From NCBI GenBank assembly GCA_008360975.2, contig CM039202.1, positions 807,345 to 871,344 on the forward strand: a DNA stretch of 64,000 bases, in the 5' to 3' direction. The stretch comes from Lichenostomus cassidix (taxonomy: Eukaryota; Chordata; Aves; Passeriformes; Meliphagidae). Positions 45,001 to 58,200 of the stretch are shown here, in pieces; positions within the stretch are counted from its first letter, which is position 1; each line of letters begins with the position of its first letter. The position numbers and the translations under genes are program-made. The notes beneath the pieces were generated by a model. The model made no database searches. It was not told the DNA's origin and saw nothing but the letters and a program-made list of their open reading frames with translations.

Positions 45001-48000
45001 CTTGAAGCAAAAAGGCTTGGAAAGCTTTTTATTTAGAAGGAAAAAAGGAGGGGGGAATCTCCATGACAAAGGATCTGTCCTTCCACTGGTGTGGCATCAC
45101 TGTGATGTGGAATCTGCTCTTAATAATTCGGTGTGGGGAGATCTCCAAAAACCCCCAGTGGTCCTGGAGATCCTTTCCTTTTTCCCCAAACCCCCCAAGG
45201 TGCTCACTCTGATTTCACCCTTGGAGGGTGCAGATCCCTTTTCCCACTCTCAGCCCCAGCTGTTTGCAGCTGGGCAGGATGCTGCATTCCCAAAATGCTG
45301 CTGATCCTGCCCAGCATCCCTGAGCTCCTCCCGCTGCGCTGGCAGTGACTGCGTGCCTGCAGTGTCACCCTTTGTCAGCAGGTGTCTCTTCAAGCTCGCC
45401 AATACTGTGCCTTTCTATTTATGTTTTTATATAAATGTGAGGGATATCACAGAGATTGTCTTGAATGAAATGCCTCGTGTGAACGTCCCACATTTTATCT
45501 CTATTTTCTTGCTGGTGTAGTCTGAGGTGTTGATTGGGGGTTTTGTTAATAGAGCTCTGTGTGTTTTCTCACTGCCTTCACACCCAGCAAGCCTCCCAGA
45601 TCTGAGTGATGCCATTGGGATCTTGTTCTCCCCAGCAAAACTATTCTCATTCTGGAGAAACAAAAATGTCACTGGAAAGAGAAGCTGTGTTTTGTGTTGA
45701 TTTTTGGTGCCTCTGGACAGCCCTGGCCCCTGGGCTGTGCAAGGGAAGCTGCTCTGGGCCAGGGGAGCTGCAGGTTTCCCTAAGCTCTTCCGTAAGTTGG
45801 ATAAAGGGAGGTTTAAGTTTGGTCCAGAAGGAACAAGTGGATTGTCCTGCCCAGGTTCTGCAGAGTGAACCAGTCCTGCCCTGATCAGCAGCTGAGGCCC
45901 TGCAGAGAGAGCTCTGGGTGGGATTTTGCCTCCTGCTCCAGCTGGGATCCCTGCAGTGCTCTCCATCCCCATCACACCTGCTGGAGCCCATGGCATGGAG
46001 GAGCTCGTTCCTAATTAACTGCAGATGGTTTCCAACGCTCAGAAATAGAAATAACAGACACCTACGGTGGGCAGAAGCACTGAACTGCCTCAGACTCTCC
46101 CCTGTGATGCTCTGTCTTCTGTGCCTCCCCCCTCCTGCTCCTCTTTCGGCGTCCCTTCTGTGAGAGGAGAGCCGTGACAGCCATTTCCCAGAACGTTCCT
46201 CTCCATGTCAGTATCCTGGTGCCATTCTGAGCTCCCAGAGTTGTAAATAAATGCCTGGTTGCCAGGGTGACGGGCATTTTATGATAGTCAGTTGAATAAA
46301 TAAATATGCTGGGAAATTAAAGCTCCTGGGTTTGACAGTGGCTGTGAGAGCTGCTGCTGCCATGGAGGGAAGCTGGAACCCTCCTGGCTGTTCCTCTGCT
46401 TCGGACAGAAGGACTCAGAGATCTCACCTGGAGCAGAGTTCCACCCTGGCAGCAGCAGCAGAGGCTCTGGCATTGCCCCTGCAGGCTCCAGCCAGGTCTG
46501 TGCCACCCTGAGGGGGTTGGGGAGAGAATTCAGAAATCTCTGTGGAAATGGGATAGAATCGTTCAGTGTGTACAAATGGATTGTTCTGCAAGGCTCTGTC
46601 AGAGGGGTCTGAATGCACTGACCCCCTGAACCTGGGGCAGCAGCATCCCCTGGATCCTGCAGGTCAAATTACACCTGCAGCACTTCATCAATTCCCACTT
46701 GTTTTCCTTCTTGCAGTGCAAGTGTCTTTGTGTAATTTGTTTCTGTAATTGGGGATGAAAATCTACAGGATATGAGGACAGAGTCAGTGTTAGAAACACC
46801 TCAAAATGAGAATTATTTGTATTTTGTTCTGCTGGAGTTTGTAGGCACCAAGGAAACGAGAGCAAGCCTCAGTATGATATTTTGGTTAATTTGCCTGGTT
46901 TGGGGTGTTCTGTTTCTGCTCTGCTGTGTGTTTGTGCTTCCCAGTGCTTTCAGCCTGCCCTGCATTCCCACCACTGAACTCATCCATATGATGCTGTCAC
47001 CAGCAGGCTCCTGATGAATTCCTGCCCAGATGGACTCTCCAACCCAGGAGCTGATGGAAACTTCCCCCACTGTTTGCAGCATCCTGCATGGAAAGCAAAA
47101 CCCAAAAACATATGATGAGCTGCTGCCCTTGCAGACAGCCTGTGGCCACTTCTGTCACCAGAGCAATCTGGGCATCTCTTCATCTTGCATTAACAGTTGG
47201 TGTTTTGATTCCTAATTCGTTATTTTAGCTCAAATCTTGACTGCAGAAAATAGAGCAAGGGGTTATCTGAAATAATTTGTTGGAAGTTTTTTTTTTAAAG
47301 TTAATGAACTGCAAAGTTGATTTTTTTTTAATAAAAAGGGCCCAACAAAAAACAAACACAAAAAGGATAAGTCTCATTAACTCACTGCTACTCAACTCCC
47401 ATATTTTCTACAGCATTCATGGCATGGAGAAAATGCCCAGAACTTTGAATTGTACTGCAAAAATAAACAGACTGGGCCTCTGAACAAACAGACAGTGTTC
47501 CCAGCACTGGAGGGATGGAGAGGAACAGACAAGGACAGGCTGCACAGCCTGCAGGAGGTTTTTGTGGAAAGAAAGACATTTTCCAGGAGATGGGCAGAGT
47601 GGATGGTGTGAGCTGAGGTTGTATAACTCAAAATGCACCTCTGTGGCAGCTGCTATACACATTTCAGCCCTCTCCCACCTCCAGCTATTTTTCTGTTTGC
47701 TGCTTTCTTGCTGTGTCAAAAATAATCAGAATTTCCTGCTTGATTGTGTGAGCAAATTCTTGTATGGTTTCTGTGAAAATCCAACAAGAAAACAGATTAA
47801 ACTGAGGAGAGGGAAGAGTACAGGAGCAAAAAAAATCCAAACAAATTACCAGAATCATTGCCACAGGTGCTTGTACGTGGAAAGAAAACATCTGAACAGA
47901 ATTCCTTCTGAACTAACCAGGCAAAAGCAGCTCCCCCAGCTTTGCTGAGGGTTTGGCAGCTCTGGGATCTCTCAGTGATTCAGCAGCACCTCAACGAGAG

Positions 48001-51000
48001 GTTCAGGCTTTGCACACCAATGGTTCACAGATTCCCAGAACCAGCTGTGGAAAGGGAAAAAGGAGGAAAAAGCAGGAATTGGTAAGAGCAGTTTCCATCA
48101 AGTTTTCCATTCAGGGCTGATGCCAACATCCACACAAACACCCCCAGCTGGTCTGCAGAGCCCAAGACTCCCCTTTGCTCCCTGTGGTCTCCAGACCCTC
48201 ATGAACCCAGTGCCAATAACAGGCAGGGCTTTTCCACTTATCCTCTTTAAATGGTTTTAGCAGCCCTGGAAGTATTCATGAATTCAGGTTTCCTCACTCC
48301 CCTAATCATGTTGTTGGCTTAAAATTCCCATTTAATTAACCTCCTCACCCAAGGCATAAATCAATAGCCCAGCTCCAAATGCTCCCCACACTGATAGGGA
48401 TTTTCATTTGGGCTCTCTGGCTGGAAATTGGAAGTGAAGGTGCCTGGAGGAAAGGAGCAGGCTGCTTGTGAGGAGTGAAGCACGAGGAGCTCACAAACTG
48501 CAATAATGGGTGTCCTTGGATGGAATGGGAAATCCATTCCTGGAGCTTCCAGGGGAGAAAGTGAGAACCAGCCTGAGCAATATGAGACAGAGCAGACTGG
48601 GAGCTGAGCTCGTGTGTGAGGATGGATTGTGCTCCTGGAGCCCCAAGAGGCCCTGAAAGATCCTTAATTCCACCTTCTTTTGCTTACCACAACTACTGGA
48701 TGTGCTCTTGCAGATGAGTGCATTTCTGCTATGGAAATCCTGTCCTGAGTTATTCCTCCTTTGTTTGTCACCTCAAGGGGCTGGGATGTGGTTTTGGTGT
48801 GGCAGCTGCTGGGTGAGCAAAGCTCCTGCTAAAGGAGGCACTGGGGCTGCTGGTAAAGCTGCACAGCAAGAGTTTCTCTGTGTTTTTCCTGGGGCTGGGC
48901 AGCAGGGCTGCTCCCTGGCCGTGGCACTGCCACTGGCACCAGCAGAGCAGGGGTTGGTACTGGCACAGAGAGGAAAAAACCATTTATTTTTCATTTTCTC
49001 AGTCTGTTAATTCCTATTCAGAATTAATAACAGGAAGACCAAAAGAAGGAGTACCTGTGTTTTTAAGAATCAACAATAATTTCTACATAGTTCTGAAATT
49101 CACCCCTCTTTGTTGATTTGGTGTCAAAGAGGGGTTTTTTTTCCCCCAATTATTTTGCTGAAGACAAACTAAAAAAATCCTGATGCTGAGAGCTTAAAAT
49201 TCTCCTTGATCTGTTGTTAAAGCCTGAGTACACCCTGAAATAATAATGGGTACTAATGGCATAAATAATTAATAATCACGAGCTTTAATGAGCTGATGAG
49301 GTGGTAGAATGAGGTTGTTTAGTGAGATGTGATGGGTTTTGTGAGTACCTGCTCCAGTCAGGGCTCTTTTTGCAGGAAGAATTCCAGTGTGTGTGTGCTG
49401 GGAGTGCCAGAGATCTTCCTGCAGAGCCCTGGGATGCCCGTGGGCAGCTCTGCACCCCTTGCTCACAAGTGCAAATCCTCATCCTTGAACCCTGAACTGC
49501 CAGAGTGACTCCTCATTTCCCTCTGGGGTTGGGAAATCTTCACCAGAACCTCTGGATAACCTCCTGGTTAAAGCTCAGCACATCCCAAAGCTGCTGCTGC
49601 TTGAGGACCTTCAGGCAAATGTGTATCTTCAGCTCTGTCCCTGTGACACCTCAGTGATCTGGGATTGCTGGGGAGTAACAGAAACAGGGCAGAAAGCTTC
49701 CATTTCTCATGGGGTGTCCAGGTGCCTTTCCTTGGACATCCTGCTACAAACCCTTGAGCAGGATCCAGCCAGTTATCTCTGTTTATCTCCAGAACTCAGG
49801 TTGTCAGGATGATTTCAGGACTTGGAATGCAAAGCTGAGTGTCTGTGAGCAGGTAAATCAGGAACCAGAGGGAAACTTGTCAATTGAGTGTCTGAGCTGA
49901 GCTCATTGGGAAGCTGAGACAAGTGTGGGACTCCTCAGAGCCCCAGGACTGTCCAGGGACAGCAACCCTCAGTTCATAACCCCAAGGCAATGATCACCCC
50001 TTGTCCTTCACTGCCTCTCCCACAGTAAAGGGATTTTCCTCCCCAGTTTCCCCTCTGTTTTTCAGCCAGATCATGTCCAACATCCTTCTGTGTGTTCCTT
50101 CAGAGACCAGCAAGAGGGATTTTCTTCTCCACATCAAGTGGAAGCTGCTGCTCTGCCCAGCCCAGGAGCTCCTCAATCTTCACTTCAAGCCCTGCTGGAA
50201 TCAATTCCGTGCTGCTGCTGCATTCATCCTGCAGGAAGCAGATCTGCTTGGAGGCACTGTGTCCTGCCAGGGTGCTTTAATGAGCATTCCCTTCCAGGGC
50301 CTGGGAGGCTCCTGGCAGCTCAGCCCTCGGTGCTGCCTTTCCAGGGCATAACAAGGAGCTGCTTCAGAGCTCAAGGAGCAGCAGTTGGGCTTTGGTTTCC
50401 CTGCCTGGCTTAGGGCTCGTGGTGTGTAATTGTCTCTTTTGAAAGCTGTGTGTGCTCAGGTATTGACTGTTTATTGCTCACAAAAGCAGAGTTACTTTGT
50501 CCTCCTTGTTGAGGTTTTTGTTGTTTTTCCAGTTTTCTGACTGGAGTGGGAAAGCCTTGTGTTGTTTCCAGAGTCACCCTAAATTTCTCTCGTTTCTTGA
50601 TTTGTGTAAGGGGGAGCATTTTGATTATCTTTGAGGATAAAAAAAAAAGATAGTAGGGAAAAGAAAACCCCAGGCTGACCACCTGAGCTGTACATTTTTA
50701 TTTCATGTGTTCTAATCTCTTCAAACCCAAAAAGAAAGGAAAAGCAATGTAGATCTTTTTAGGAAAACCCCTCAGAGGGCTTTATTAGGAGGACACCTCT
50801 CTGTACCTGTAAATGGAGTTTTATTTTCCAGGGCTTAGGAGTCTGAACCAAGCAGGCTTGCCCAGGTTTGGGCTCAGGGAGGGAACAGGACACATTTTTG
50901 GGTTCTCTCAGGTTTTCCTGCCGTGCAGCTGAGGAGCTGCACAGTGAGAGAGTCACTGCAGGCTCCATTTCCTCCTGTCACATCCCATTTGTAAACTGGG

Positions 51001-52280
51001 GCTGGAGTGGGATGACAGCAGCCACTGAACAGGGAAGGCCTTGGAAAATAAATAGAGATCGAGGAAGTCAGAGATCATTAGAGCTGACACCACCTCACAT
51101 GTTCATTAATTATGAATCCCCTTGGAAGAGGCTCGTTAGGCTGCTGGCCTGATAGGGCTGTGGAAGAGCTCCACTCAACTGCAAGATGGGAACAGAGGAA
51201 CCTGCAGGGAGGCTCAGCTGAGCTGCTGGACTCAGGGCTGCTCTCAGCCCAGGATTTAGGTTTGCTCAAGGCTGGAATTCCTGCCAAGTGGCTTTTTGCT
51301 GCAAACTGACCTCCAAGGTGTTTTCCTCGTGGCAGAGAGATTTTCTGAAGTTGTTTTTCCCTGTGGGTTGTGTCCCCACAGTTGTGCTGTGACTTTCCCA
51401 ATAAAATCCCAGCAGTCCCCAATGTAATAAATGAATGTTTTGGTTGTCACTGAAAGGAATAACTGCAACTCCTGTTTACTTCCACCATAAATCCCTGTCC
51501 TTGCAGAGGTGTTTAAGTTACCCTTTATTAATGGAGGGGGAGAAGCAGCTTGGAGCAGTGTGGAGATGATCCCTGCTTGGGCTCCTGCAAAGTGTGGAAC
51601 TTCCATGGAAATGGGATAAGAGGAATCCTTATTCCTGGGGAATTCCTGGGGCTGAGGAATCCTTGGTGTGCAGAGTTGCACAAATGTCCTGCCAGAGCAC
51701 AGACAGACTCTGGGGAGGCTCTGGCTGTCTCTGGTGCTCCCAGCTGCCCAAAGTGCTCAGAAAAGCTCGGCTGGGCTGATCAGGAGCTGCTGGGGGTGAG
51801 AAGCTTTAGTGGGGTTAGATGGAGTGGTTGGAGGTGTTACCTGCTCACACAATGAGACGTGATTAGAGGCAGTTAATTAACCTGACAAATACCTCCATCG
51901 ACATTTTACCTGAAGCTTATTTTGATTTAACTTAAGAGGAACCCAGTTAAGCCATCAGTTTAAGCTGAATGTGTACACTAGAGGTTGGCCTGGGGTTTAA
52001 CTGGAGCACCTGAGGTGAAACAGCAGAAAATTCTGCATGGGGAAGGTGTGGTTTGGCTGTTCCTGGCTGTGACACAACTCCTGTCCCCCTGCACCTTCTC
52101 CTGTCCTCCTGAACCCATGGAAACTCCTGGGCTGGGAGCTTTGGGCTCTGCAGCTCTGCAGCAGCAAAAGAGAAGCAAAGGAAGAATCCCAGAGGGTGTC
52201 CTTGGTAATTCCTGCAGTCCTTTAATGATCTCTACAAGGAGGTGCAGTGTCTGAACCAGGAGGGTTCAGTGCAGTAAACG
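45000..52280. other. Unique noncoding DNA, no gene seen
   Basis: Long run of mixed unique sequence. AT-rich stretches near 47260-47400, 48270-48370 and 49140-49300 carry some TTAATTAAC and AATAATTAATAATC words and may hide small conserved elements. A 189-codon minus-strand frame at 45427-45996 lacks recognisable domains. No mobile element, RNA gene or supported exon was found. Confidence 0.45.
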
Positions 52281-52284
52281 AGCA

Positions 52285-52490
52285 TGGATTTACTTTAATA
52301 TATTCTCAACAATGTATTGCATGTTTGTAAGTGTTACAAATCAAACTGGAACGGAAAATATTCCACTGTTCAAACATCCTTACACGTAATTGCATTTTCA
52401 CTGTAATAACATTATCAGAGCATCTTTCAAGCTCCAATTAATGCAAACCTAATTCTCCTTTAATACCAGTGCCAGGAGGATTTGAACTTA
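52285..52490. promoter_or_regulatory. Candidate conserved noncoding block
   Basis: Complex AT-rich stretch with GGATTTACTTTAATATATTC, AATGTATTGCATG, ACACGTAATTGCATTTTC, CTGTAATAACATTATC, CTCCAATTAATGCAAACC and TTCTCCTTTAATACC. POU/homeodomain-like cores (AATTGCAT, TTAATGCAAA) cluster here, with no repeats. Regulatory role inferred. Confidence 0.32.
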
Positions 52491-53302
52491 AGAACACGCA
52501 GATTTATCTTGGAGCGCCAGGATGATTTTCAAATGCCTTTTGTACAACTTTTTCACTGCGTGGAGCTTATGGAATGGAGCTGTGCTGATGGAGAGATCTG
52601 CATCAGTCTGAGGAACTGCCTCTGGTAGTTCTGCTCTGTGCTCTGCAGTTTCTGTGCCAAATGGAATTGTGACCTGCAGAGACCACTCTGATTGTGCCAA
52701 GTAATGAAAGACAGACTCTGGGAATTAATCAAGATTCCCAGACTTCTAGTCTTATGTACTTCTGTTATATCAAGTAAATATATAGAATTACTGGCGCTTC
52801 TGTTTAACTGCACCTTGTCTCAGAATGGGCAGCACTAACTTTTAATTTACTTTTGATTGCAGGATGCAGTTAATGATAGAATGTGTTATTGCAGGTAATG
52901 ATAGAATGTTGTTTGTATTTTTTTACAGTGGAATTTTTTTTTCCTGAGCTATTTTAATCTACTGCTCCTGAGCATATAAAATGTAAATGTGCAGAGCAGG
53001 CAGCACAGCACATCTCAGTCATGTCTGAAGTTGCATTAACATCACAGAAGTTTTTTTTTTTTATGGGTGCCCATGAAATGAAAACAGGTATAAAATTTGT
53101 GTCTGGTTTAAAAATTTATAAGTCAAGTTACACCAAACGTTAAGTGGGTCATTTCTGATCCCATAAAGCTCAGTCACAGGAGAGAGGGGAAAGGCAAAGC
53201 CTTGAACTGTCTGCAGAACTGGGAGATGTTTATCAGGTAAGAGGCTTTTCCCCTTGCAGAGGGTGGCAAGGGGAGAGGTGCTGAGAGAACAGAGATCACT
53301 CC

Positions 53303-53372
53303 TTACAGCCTGGGAATCTGAGCCCAAGGTCACCCAGAGTCACACAAATTTCATGTTTAGAGCCTGAGCTCG
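53303..53372 (+). mobile_element. MIR/core-SINE-like fragment
   Basis: TTACAGCCTGGGAATCTGAG resembles the MIR segment TTACAGATGAGGAAACTGAG, about 15 of 20 positions by eye. It is directly followed by CCCAAGGTCACCCAG, which matches the MIR CCCAAGGTCACACAG with one change, and then by AGAGCCTGAGCTCG, resembling AGAGCCGGGATTCG. The order is right with an internal deletion of about 23 bases. This is an ancient, inactive copy recognised from memory of the family consensus. Confidence 0.5.
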
Positions 53373-54079
53373 TTAATTCCAGCCTGAAACAAGCACAGGG
53401 GAATTGAGACCAGCAGGAAAATCCCAGCTCTGTGTTTTGATGTTGTCCTTGATGATAATGTTTGAGATTCTGTGGGAAGAATCAGAAGACTCCTGATTGT
53501 AAAAACTCAAGCAGAGGAATCTGGAGCTGGGTGTCACTTGAGGGTCTCAGCTATGGAGTTAATGTGTGTTTGAAGCCATTTCCACACAGCCATCTGTGCA
53601 GTGGGAGCTGAGGAGGGCTGTAAGGAACCTCTGAACAGCAGAAATGCTGAGAGGAGCCTTGCCCAGGGCACAACTCCTCACCACAGTGAGGGGGACCAGC
53701 TGAGAAGGTGAAACAGATTTTCTTTCTGCACTGGAAAACTTTAAAACTGCAATATTCTCATACAGGAAAGAAACATGTTCAGAACTTCTAAAGGGCAAAA
53801 CTAAAGAAAACTCTTGGGAGATGCTGAAGAGCCTGATTTGAGTCGCTGTTTCAATGCGAGTTCCTATAGCAAATTGTAAAAATAAACCCCTCAGAACAAG
53901 TTTCTAGGTGGCACCTTGCAGACCTTTAGTGTTCTGTGCCCAAAGTCAGGTCAATATTTACAGCACCAGCTGCAGCAGCTCCTCTGTCCACACAGGAAAG
54001 GTTCATTCCCTTTCCCCCTCTCTATCCACCAGGAGGTTCTTAAGCACAGCTCACAACCAAATGTTATTTACGTTCCTCG

Positions 54080-54245
54080 CTCCATTCAGTAACTGCTAAT
54101 TAAGGCTTTTGTAGCATGACTCCGAACTAATTAGGGTTAATTGAGCCTGCTTGTGTATTAGCACTTGTCCTGATAATCAGGGCTGTTGAGCACTCGGAAT
54201 ATTTTTGTGATTAGCCAGCTGAAATTCAGGTTCTTTTTGTGGCTC
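54080..54245. promoter_or_regulatory. Candidate conserved block left of the 15/16-bp array
   Basis: CTGCTAATTAAGGC, GAACTAATTAGGGTTAATTG, GTATTAGCACTTG and GATAATCAGGGC give several TAATTA and TAATC cores within 160 non-repetitive bases. Enhancer function is inferred from motifs. Confidence 0.32.
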
Positions 54246-54390
54246 CTGTGGCCTTTTGTGGCTGCTCTGATTATAAACACGAGGCTCCCTGTTTTGCTGC
54301 CTTATTTCTTGTGGAAAGAAGAGAATAATTTATGGTCCCTGTAGTGACCAGACTGAGCTGAAACCCTGAGCCAGAGCTCTGCAGTGCTGG

Positions 54391-54994
54391 CTCTGTCCAT
54401 CCCAGCTCTGTCCATCCCAGCTCTGTCCATCTCTGGTTCTGTCCATCCTGAGCTCTGTCCATCCCAGGCTCTGTCCATCCCAGCTCTGTCCATCCCTGGT
54501 TCTGTCCATCCCAGCTCTGTCCATCCCAGCTCTGTCCATCCCAGCTCTGTCCATCCCTGGTTCTGTCCATCCCAGCTCTGTCCATCCCAGCTCTGTCCAT
54601 CCCAGCTCTGTCCATCCCTGGCTCTGTCCATCCCAAGCTCTGTCCATCCCAGCTCTGTCCATCCCTGGCTCTGTCCATCCCAGCTCTGTCCACCCCAGGC
54701 TCTGTCCATCCCTGGCTCTGTCCATCCCAGCTCTGTCCACCCCAGGCTCTGTCCATCCCTGGCTCTGTCCATCCCAGCTCTGTCCATCCCAGGCTCTGTC
54801 CATCCCAGCTCTGTCCATCCTGAGCTCTGTCCATCCCAGCTCTGTCCATCCCAGCTCTGTCCATCCCAGCTCTGTCCATCCCTGGCTCTGTCCATCCCTG
54901 GCTCTGTCCATCCCAGCTCTGTCCATCCCTAGTTCTGTCCATCCCTGGCTCTGTCCATCCCAGCTCTGTCCATCCTGAGCTCTGTCCATCCCAG
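54391..54994. repeat. 15/16-bp minisatellite, about 39 copies
   Basis: CTCTGTCCATCCCAG (15 bp) and 16-bp versions ending CCCAGG, CCCTGG or CCTGAG alternate for 604 bases; some 16-mers begin TTCTGTCC. Mixing the two lengths shifts the reading frame repeatedly, yet several frames stay open because no version of the unit contains a stop. The long frames on both strands are therefore composition artefacts. This is the largest tandem array in the window and probably length-variable. Confidence 0.97.
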
Positions 54995-55187
54995 CTCAGG
55001 GCAGAGCTCCTGGATCATACAGCACGAGTCCATTAAGCAGCACGTGGTACATGAATATTCATTCTCCTCCCTTTGTTATTTACATAAATTTAGCGCAAGG
55101 CAAGGCTTTTTACTCTAGTTTAGCTTTTTATTTTTTTGATAGAAATGTTGATCCAGCTGCACACATTTCCTTGGATTAGAGCAATAC

Positions 55188-55245
55188 CTTTTATTTTTCT
55201 CTGCCTTTTCTTTTCTTTCTTTTTCCTTTTTTTTCTGTTGGAACT
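55188..55245 (-). repeat. Pyrimidine-rich tract (purine-rich on the minus strand)
   Basis: Nearly unbroken C/T for about 58 bases on the plus strand (CTTTTCTTTTCTTTCTTTTT and similar). Low-complexity DNA with no sign of a mobile element next to it. Confidence 0.8.
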
Positions 55246-58200
55246 GAAAATAGTTTTTCTTTTTGAATGTTCAGTCTGGAAGGGTGTCGTTTGCTAAAAG
55301 GATTGCAGATGTATCAGAGTTTGTGGGACCTGAGGGAATGGCAGATCCTGATATTCAGAAACAGGAATGGTTAGAGAGGAGGACACCATGTGATTGCAGC
55401 TCTGAATTTGGAGCCAGGTCAATTAGAAGACATTGTTAATAAACACTGATGAAACAACAGCAGAGCATCCCAGTTACAAATTAAATCCAGGGCTGTAGCT
55501 GAGGGGAGGGAAGCAGCAGTGATGGATGAGCTGTGATTGTTTTACCCGGAATGCCAGGGATGCTCCGGCCAGCCAAACCTGCCATGGATGGAGGGCAGTG
55601 CTGGGGAGCTGCAGGGATGAAGGATTGGTTTTCTCTGGGGTTCCCAGGGCTCTGCTGAGGCTGTCCAGCCCTGTCTGTGCCCTTTAACCCCTTAACCCCT
55701 GTTCCCCAGCTCATGTCCCAGAGCCTGGCACAGGCTTCAGCAAAGGTGCTTCTCACAGACAGCAGCAGAATCAGCACTTGGTTTGCATCCAGTGTTTGAT
55801 GAAAAAGTCCTGTGATTGCTTTCAAAATCCTGTGGTTGCCTTCATTGCCATTCTGGACACAGTTTGTGAATGTTTTCAGTTACAGTTTGTGTGTCTTTAC
55901 AGGGGATATCGAGGAAAATGGGGCACAGAACTGAATGTGGTGCAGGTGGGTTTGTCTCCTCATCCCAGTGCTGCTGCTTTGAGGGGAATTTTCTCATTAA
56001 ACACCAGGAAAAGTATCAGAAGAAACAGCTGCCTTGAAATGAATAATTCTGAGCAGTCCTGCAAGATGTTCCTGATTTAATTGTTGTGGGGATGTCAGTA
56101 GTTAGGAAATCCAGCCACAGAGGAACTGTTGATACAAATTAAAGAATCTGATCTGGCAGAGCAGCCCAGCTACTCCCAGAATGGGATCTCTCCTCCCGAA
56201 ACAAGAGGAAAACGATGAGCAGCAGGTGACAAACCCCTGTTCCTTTGCTCCTTTTTCCTCCCTTTGCCTCACCCACCTGGTTTGGATCCATTTCCATCTG
56301 TCTGCCTGTTCTGATCATAAACTTTCCTGGGCTAAGACTCTCTCCAGTTACACTTTGCTGGTTTGCAACTAATACTGAGTTTAATCCAGAAAAAAGGAAA
56401 AGGTGTCCCTAGGAACTGTTAAAACAGTGGAGGCAGCCAGAAGAGTGTCCCATCCAGGACAGAAACTGTGAGAGCTTTGCAGTGACCAGGACCACAGAAA
56501 AAGCTGTTTTATGTGGAGGTGAAGTGGGATAAAGAGGGATCATCCATCCCCCCTTCATCTGCAACTTTCCTTTAAGCATGGAAGGTAGTTGGATTAACTA
56601 CTCTGGGTTTGTCCTAAAATACACTTCCCATCCTGCCCCAGTGGGAGTGAAATAAAATCATTATCAGTTATCACACAGAGATTTAAATTAAGGTTTTTTT
56701 TCCTTCGCGAAACTGAACTTCTGAAACAAAATCTCAGAGAAGAGGAATTAATTGCTGGATCTGCACTGAATCACCAGGAGACTCAGCTTTATTTCTGTGG
56801 TGCAGCAGAAAGTGCTTCATCAGGAGGAATTCACGTGGAGGAGAACCAGGCATGTCCCACTTATTGAACACAAGTATGTCCGGGATGTTTAATTATCTTT
56901 TGATTAATTAATTTACCATTACAGCAGCCCAGCACTGCAGCGTGTTCAGCTCTCCCAGTCAGTGCCTGCATGCAGCCCCAGCTCTGCTGAGTTAAAGGCA
57001 CCTTGTGGCTCTTACCTGCAGCTGCTGTAAATGAATTATTTCTTTTCTGAGCTCCTTCATTACCCCGAGGAGATGCACAAAACACACCCGAGCTCAGGTG
57101 ATTTGCAGCATCTGTGCTGAGGATTTAATGCCATGTTCTCTGTGTTTTCAAGGATAAAACATCGAGGGGGGGGCAGGTAAAACAAGTGTAAGGCATTAGA
57201 TGAATTACGTGGAAACCTCTCAGTGCACTCAGTGCGAGGAGGGAGAATATCTTCCCTGGGTTATTGTGCAGATCTGAGGTGAATTTGTGACAGAGGGAGG
57301 AGCAGAACACAGACACACAGCAGGCACTGAACACCAAAGGTCACAGCAGGGTGGCACTGTGCCCTGGTGGCTCCTGGCCATGGGCAGGGACCTCGAGTGG
57401 AGCCTCTGGTCTGCCAAAAAGTTCCCAAAGAGTTAGAAGAGGAAATATTTAATGTGACCAGACAGACTGATTGCTCCAAGACGGGTAATCTGCAGTGATA
57501 ATTAGTTAATCAGGTCAAATCTCACTTAGCAAACACAACACAATTGCATTACAGTGGGAACAAAAAGGGGATTCTGGTTTGGTTACTGGTGGTTTGGGAG
57601 GAACTCGAGGGTTTCTTTGGGAAACACGAGGTAGGAGCTCTCAGACCATTCTGTGGTCCTGGCTGCTTTAGTGAGCAGAACTTTGGGTTTGTGAATCACC
57701 TTTGCTTCCAGCCAGGATTGCTTTAAGCTGTGGAGTCACACTGGGAGCTCTGGCTCTCCCTGAGCTGAGGCAGTGATGGTGAATAATCACCAAATGATTA
57801 TTGCACTCTGGGTTAATGAATGTCAGCTCAGCTGTCCCAGGGAGTGGGGAACCCTGGAAGTGTAACCAGAACTGCAGAGGGTTCTCCAGGTGAGCACTGA
57901 ACAGGGATTTCTGGCACTTCTTCACACTTCCTCAATGGAAATGTGGATCCTCAGAGGGCGAGGCAGTGACAGTGGAGGCTTTTCTTTCACTGTCTCTTTA
58001 CAAACATTGACACACAGGATCCATAATTAAATGTGCATCGTCTGGAGGCTGGAGAAATGGATTTACTGGTGTGGGAGGCACAGATATTAGAGGGAGAAAC
58101 CACTTCATAAATCACCACCTTCTGTGGAAGTGGAGTTTGGTTTCCTGTCTAAATATGGCAGCCTGGCAATAAAACTTAATTTATAAATTATAGATTGGTT

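Noticed and set aside
54271..54989. Frames of 182-223 codons with MDRAGMDRA-like or LCPSQLCPS-like repeats
   Set aside because: They are stop-free translations of the 15/16-bp minisatellite, in three overlapping minus-strand frames and one plus-strand frame at once.
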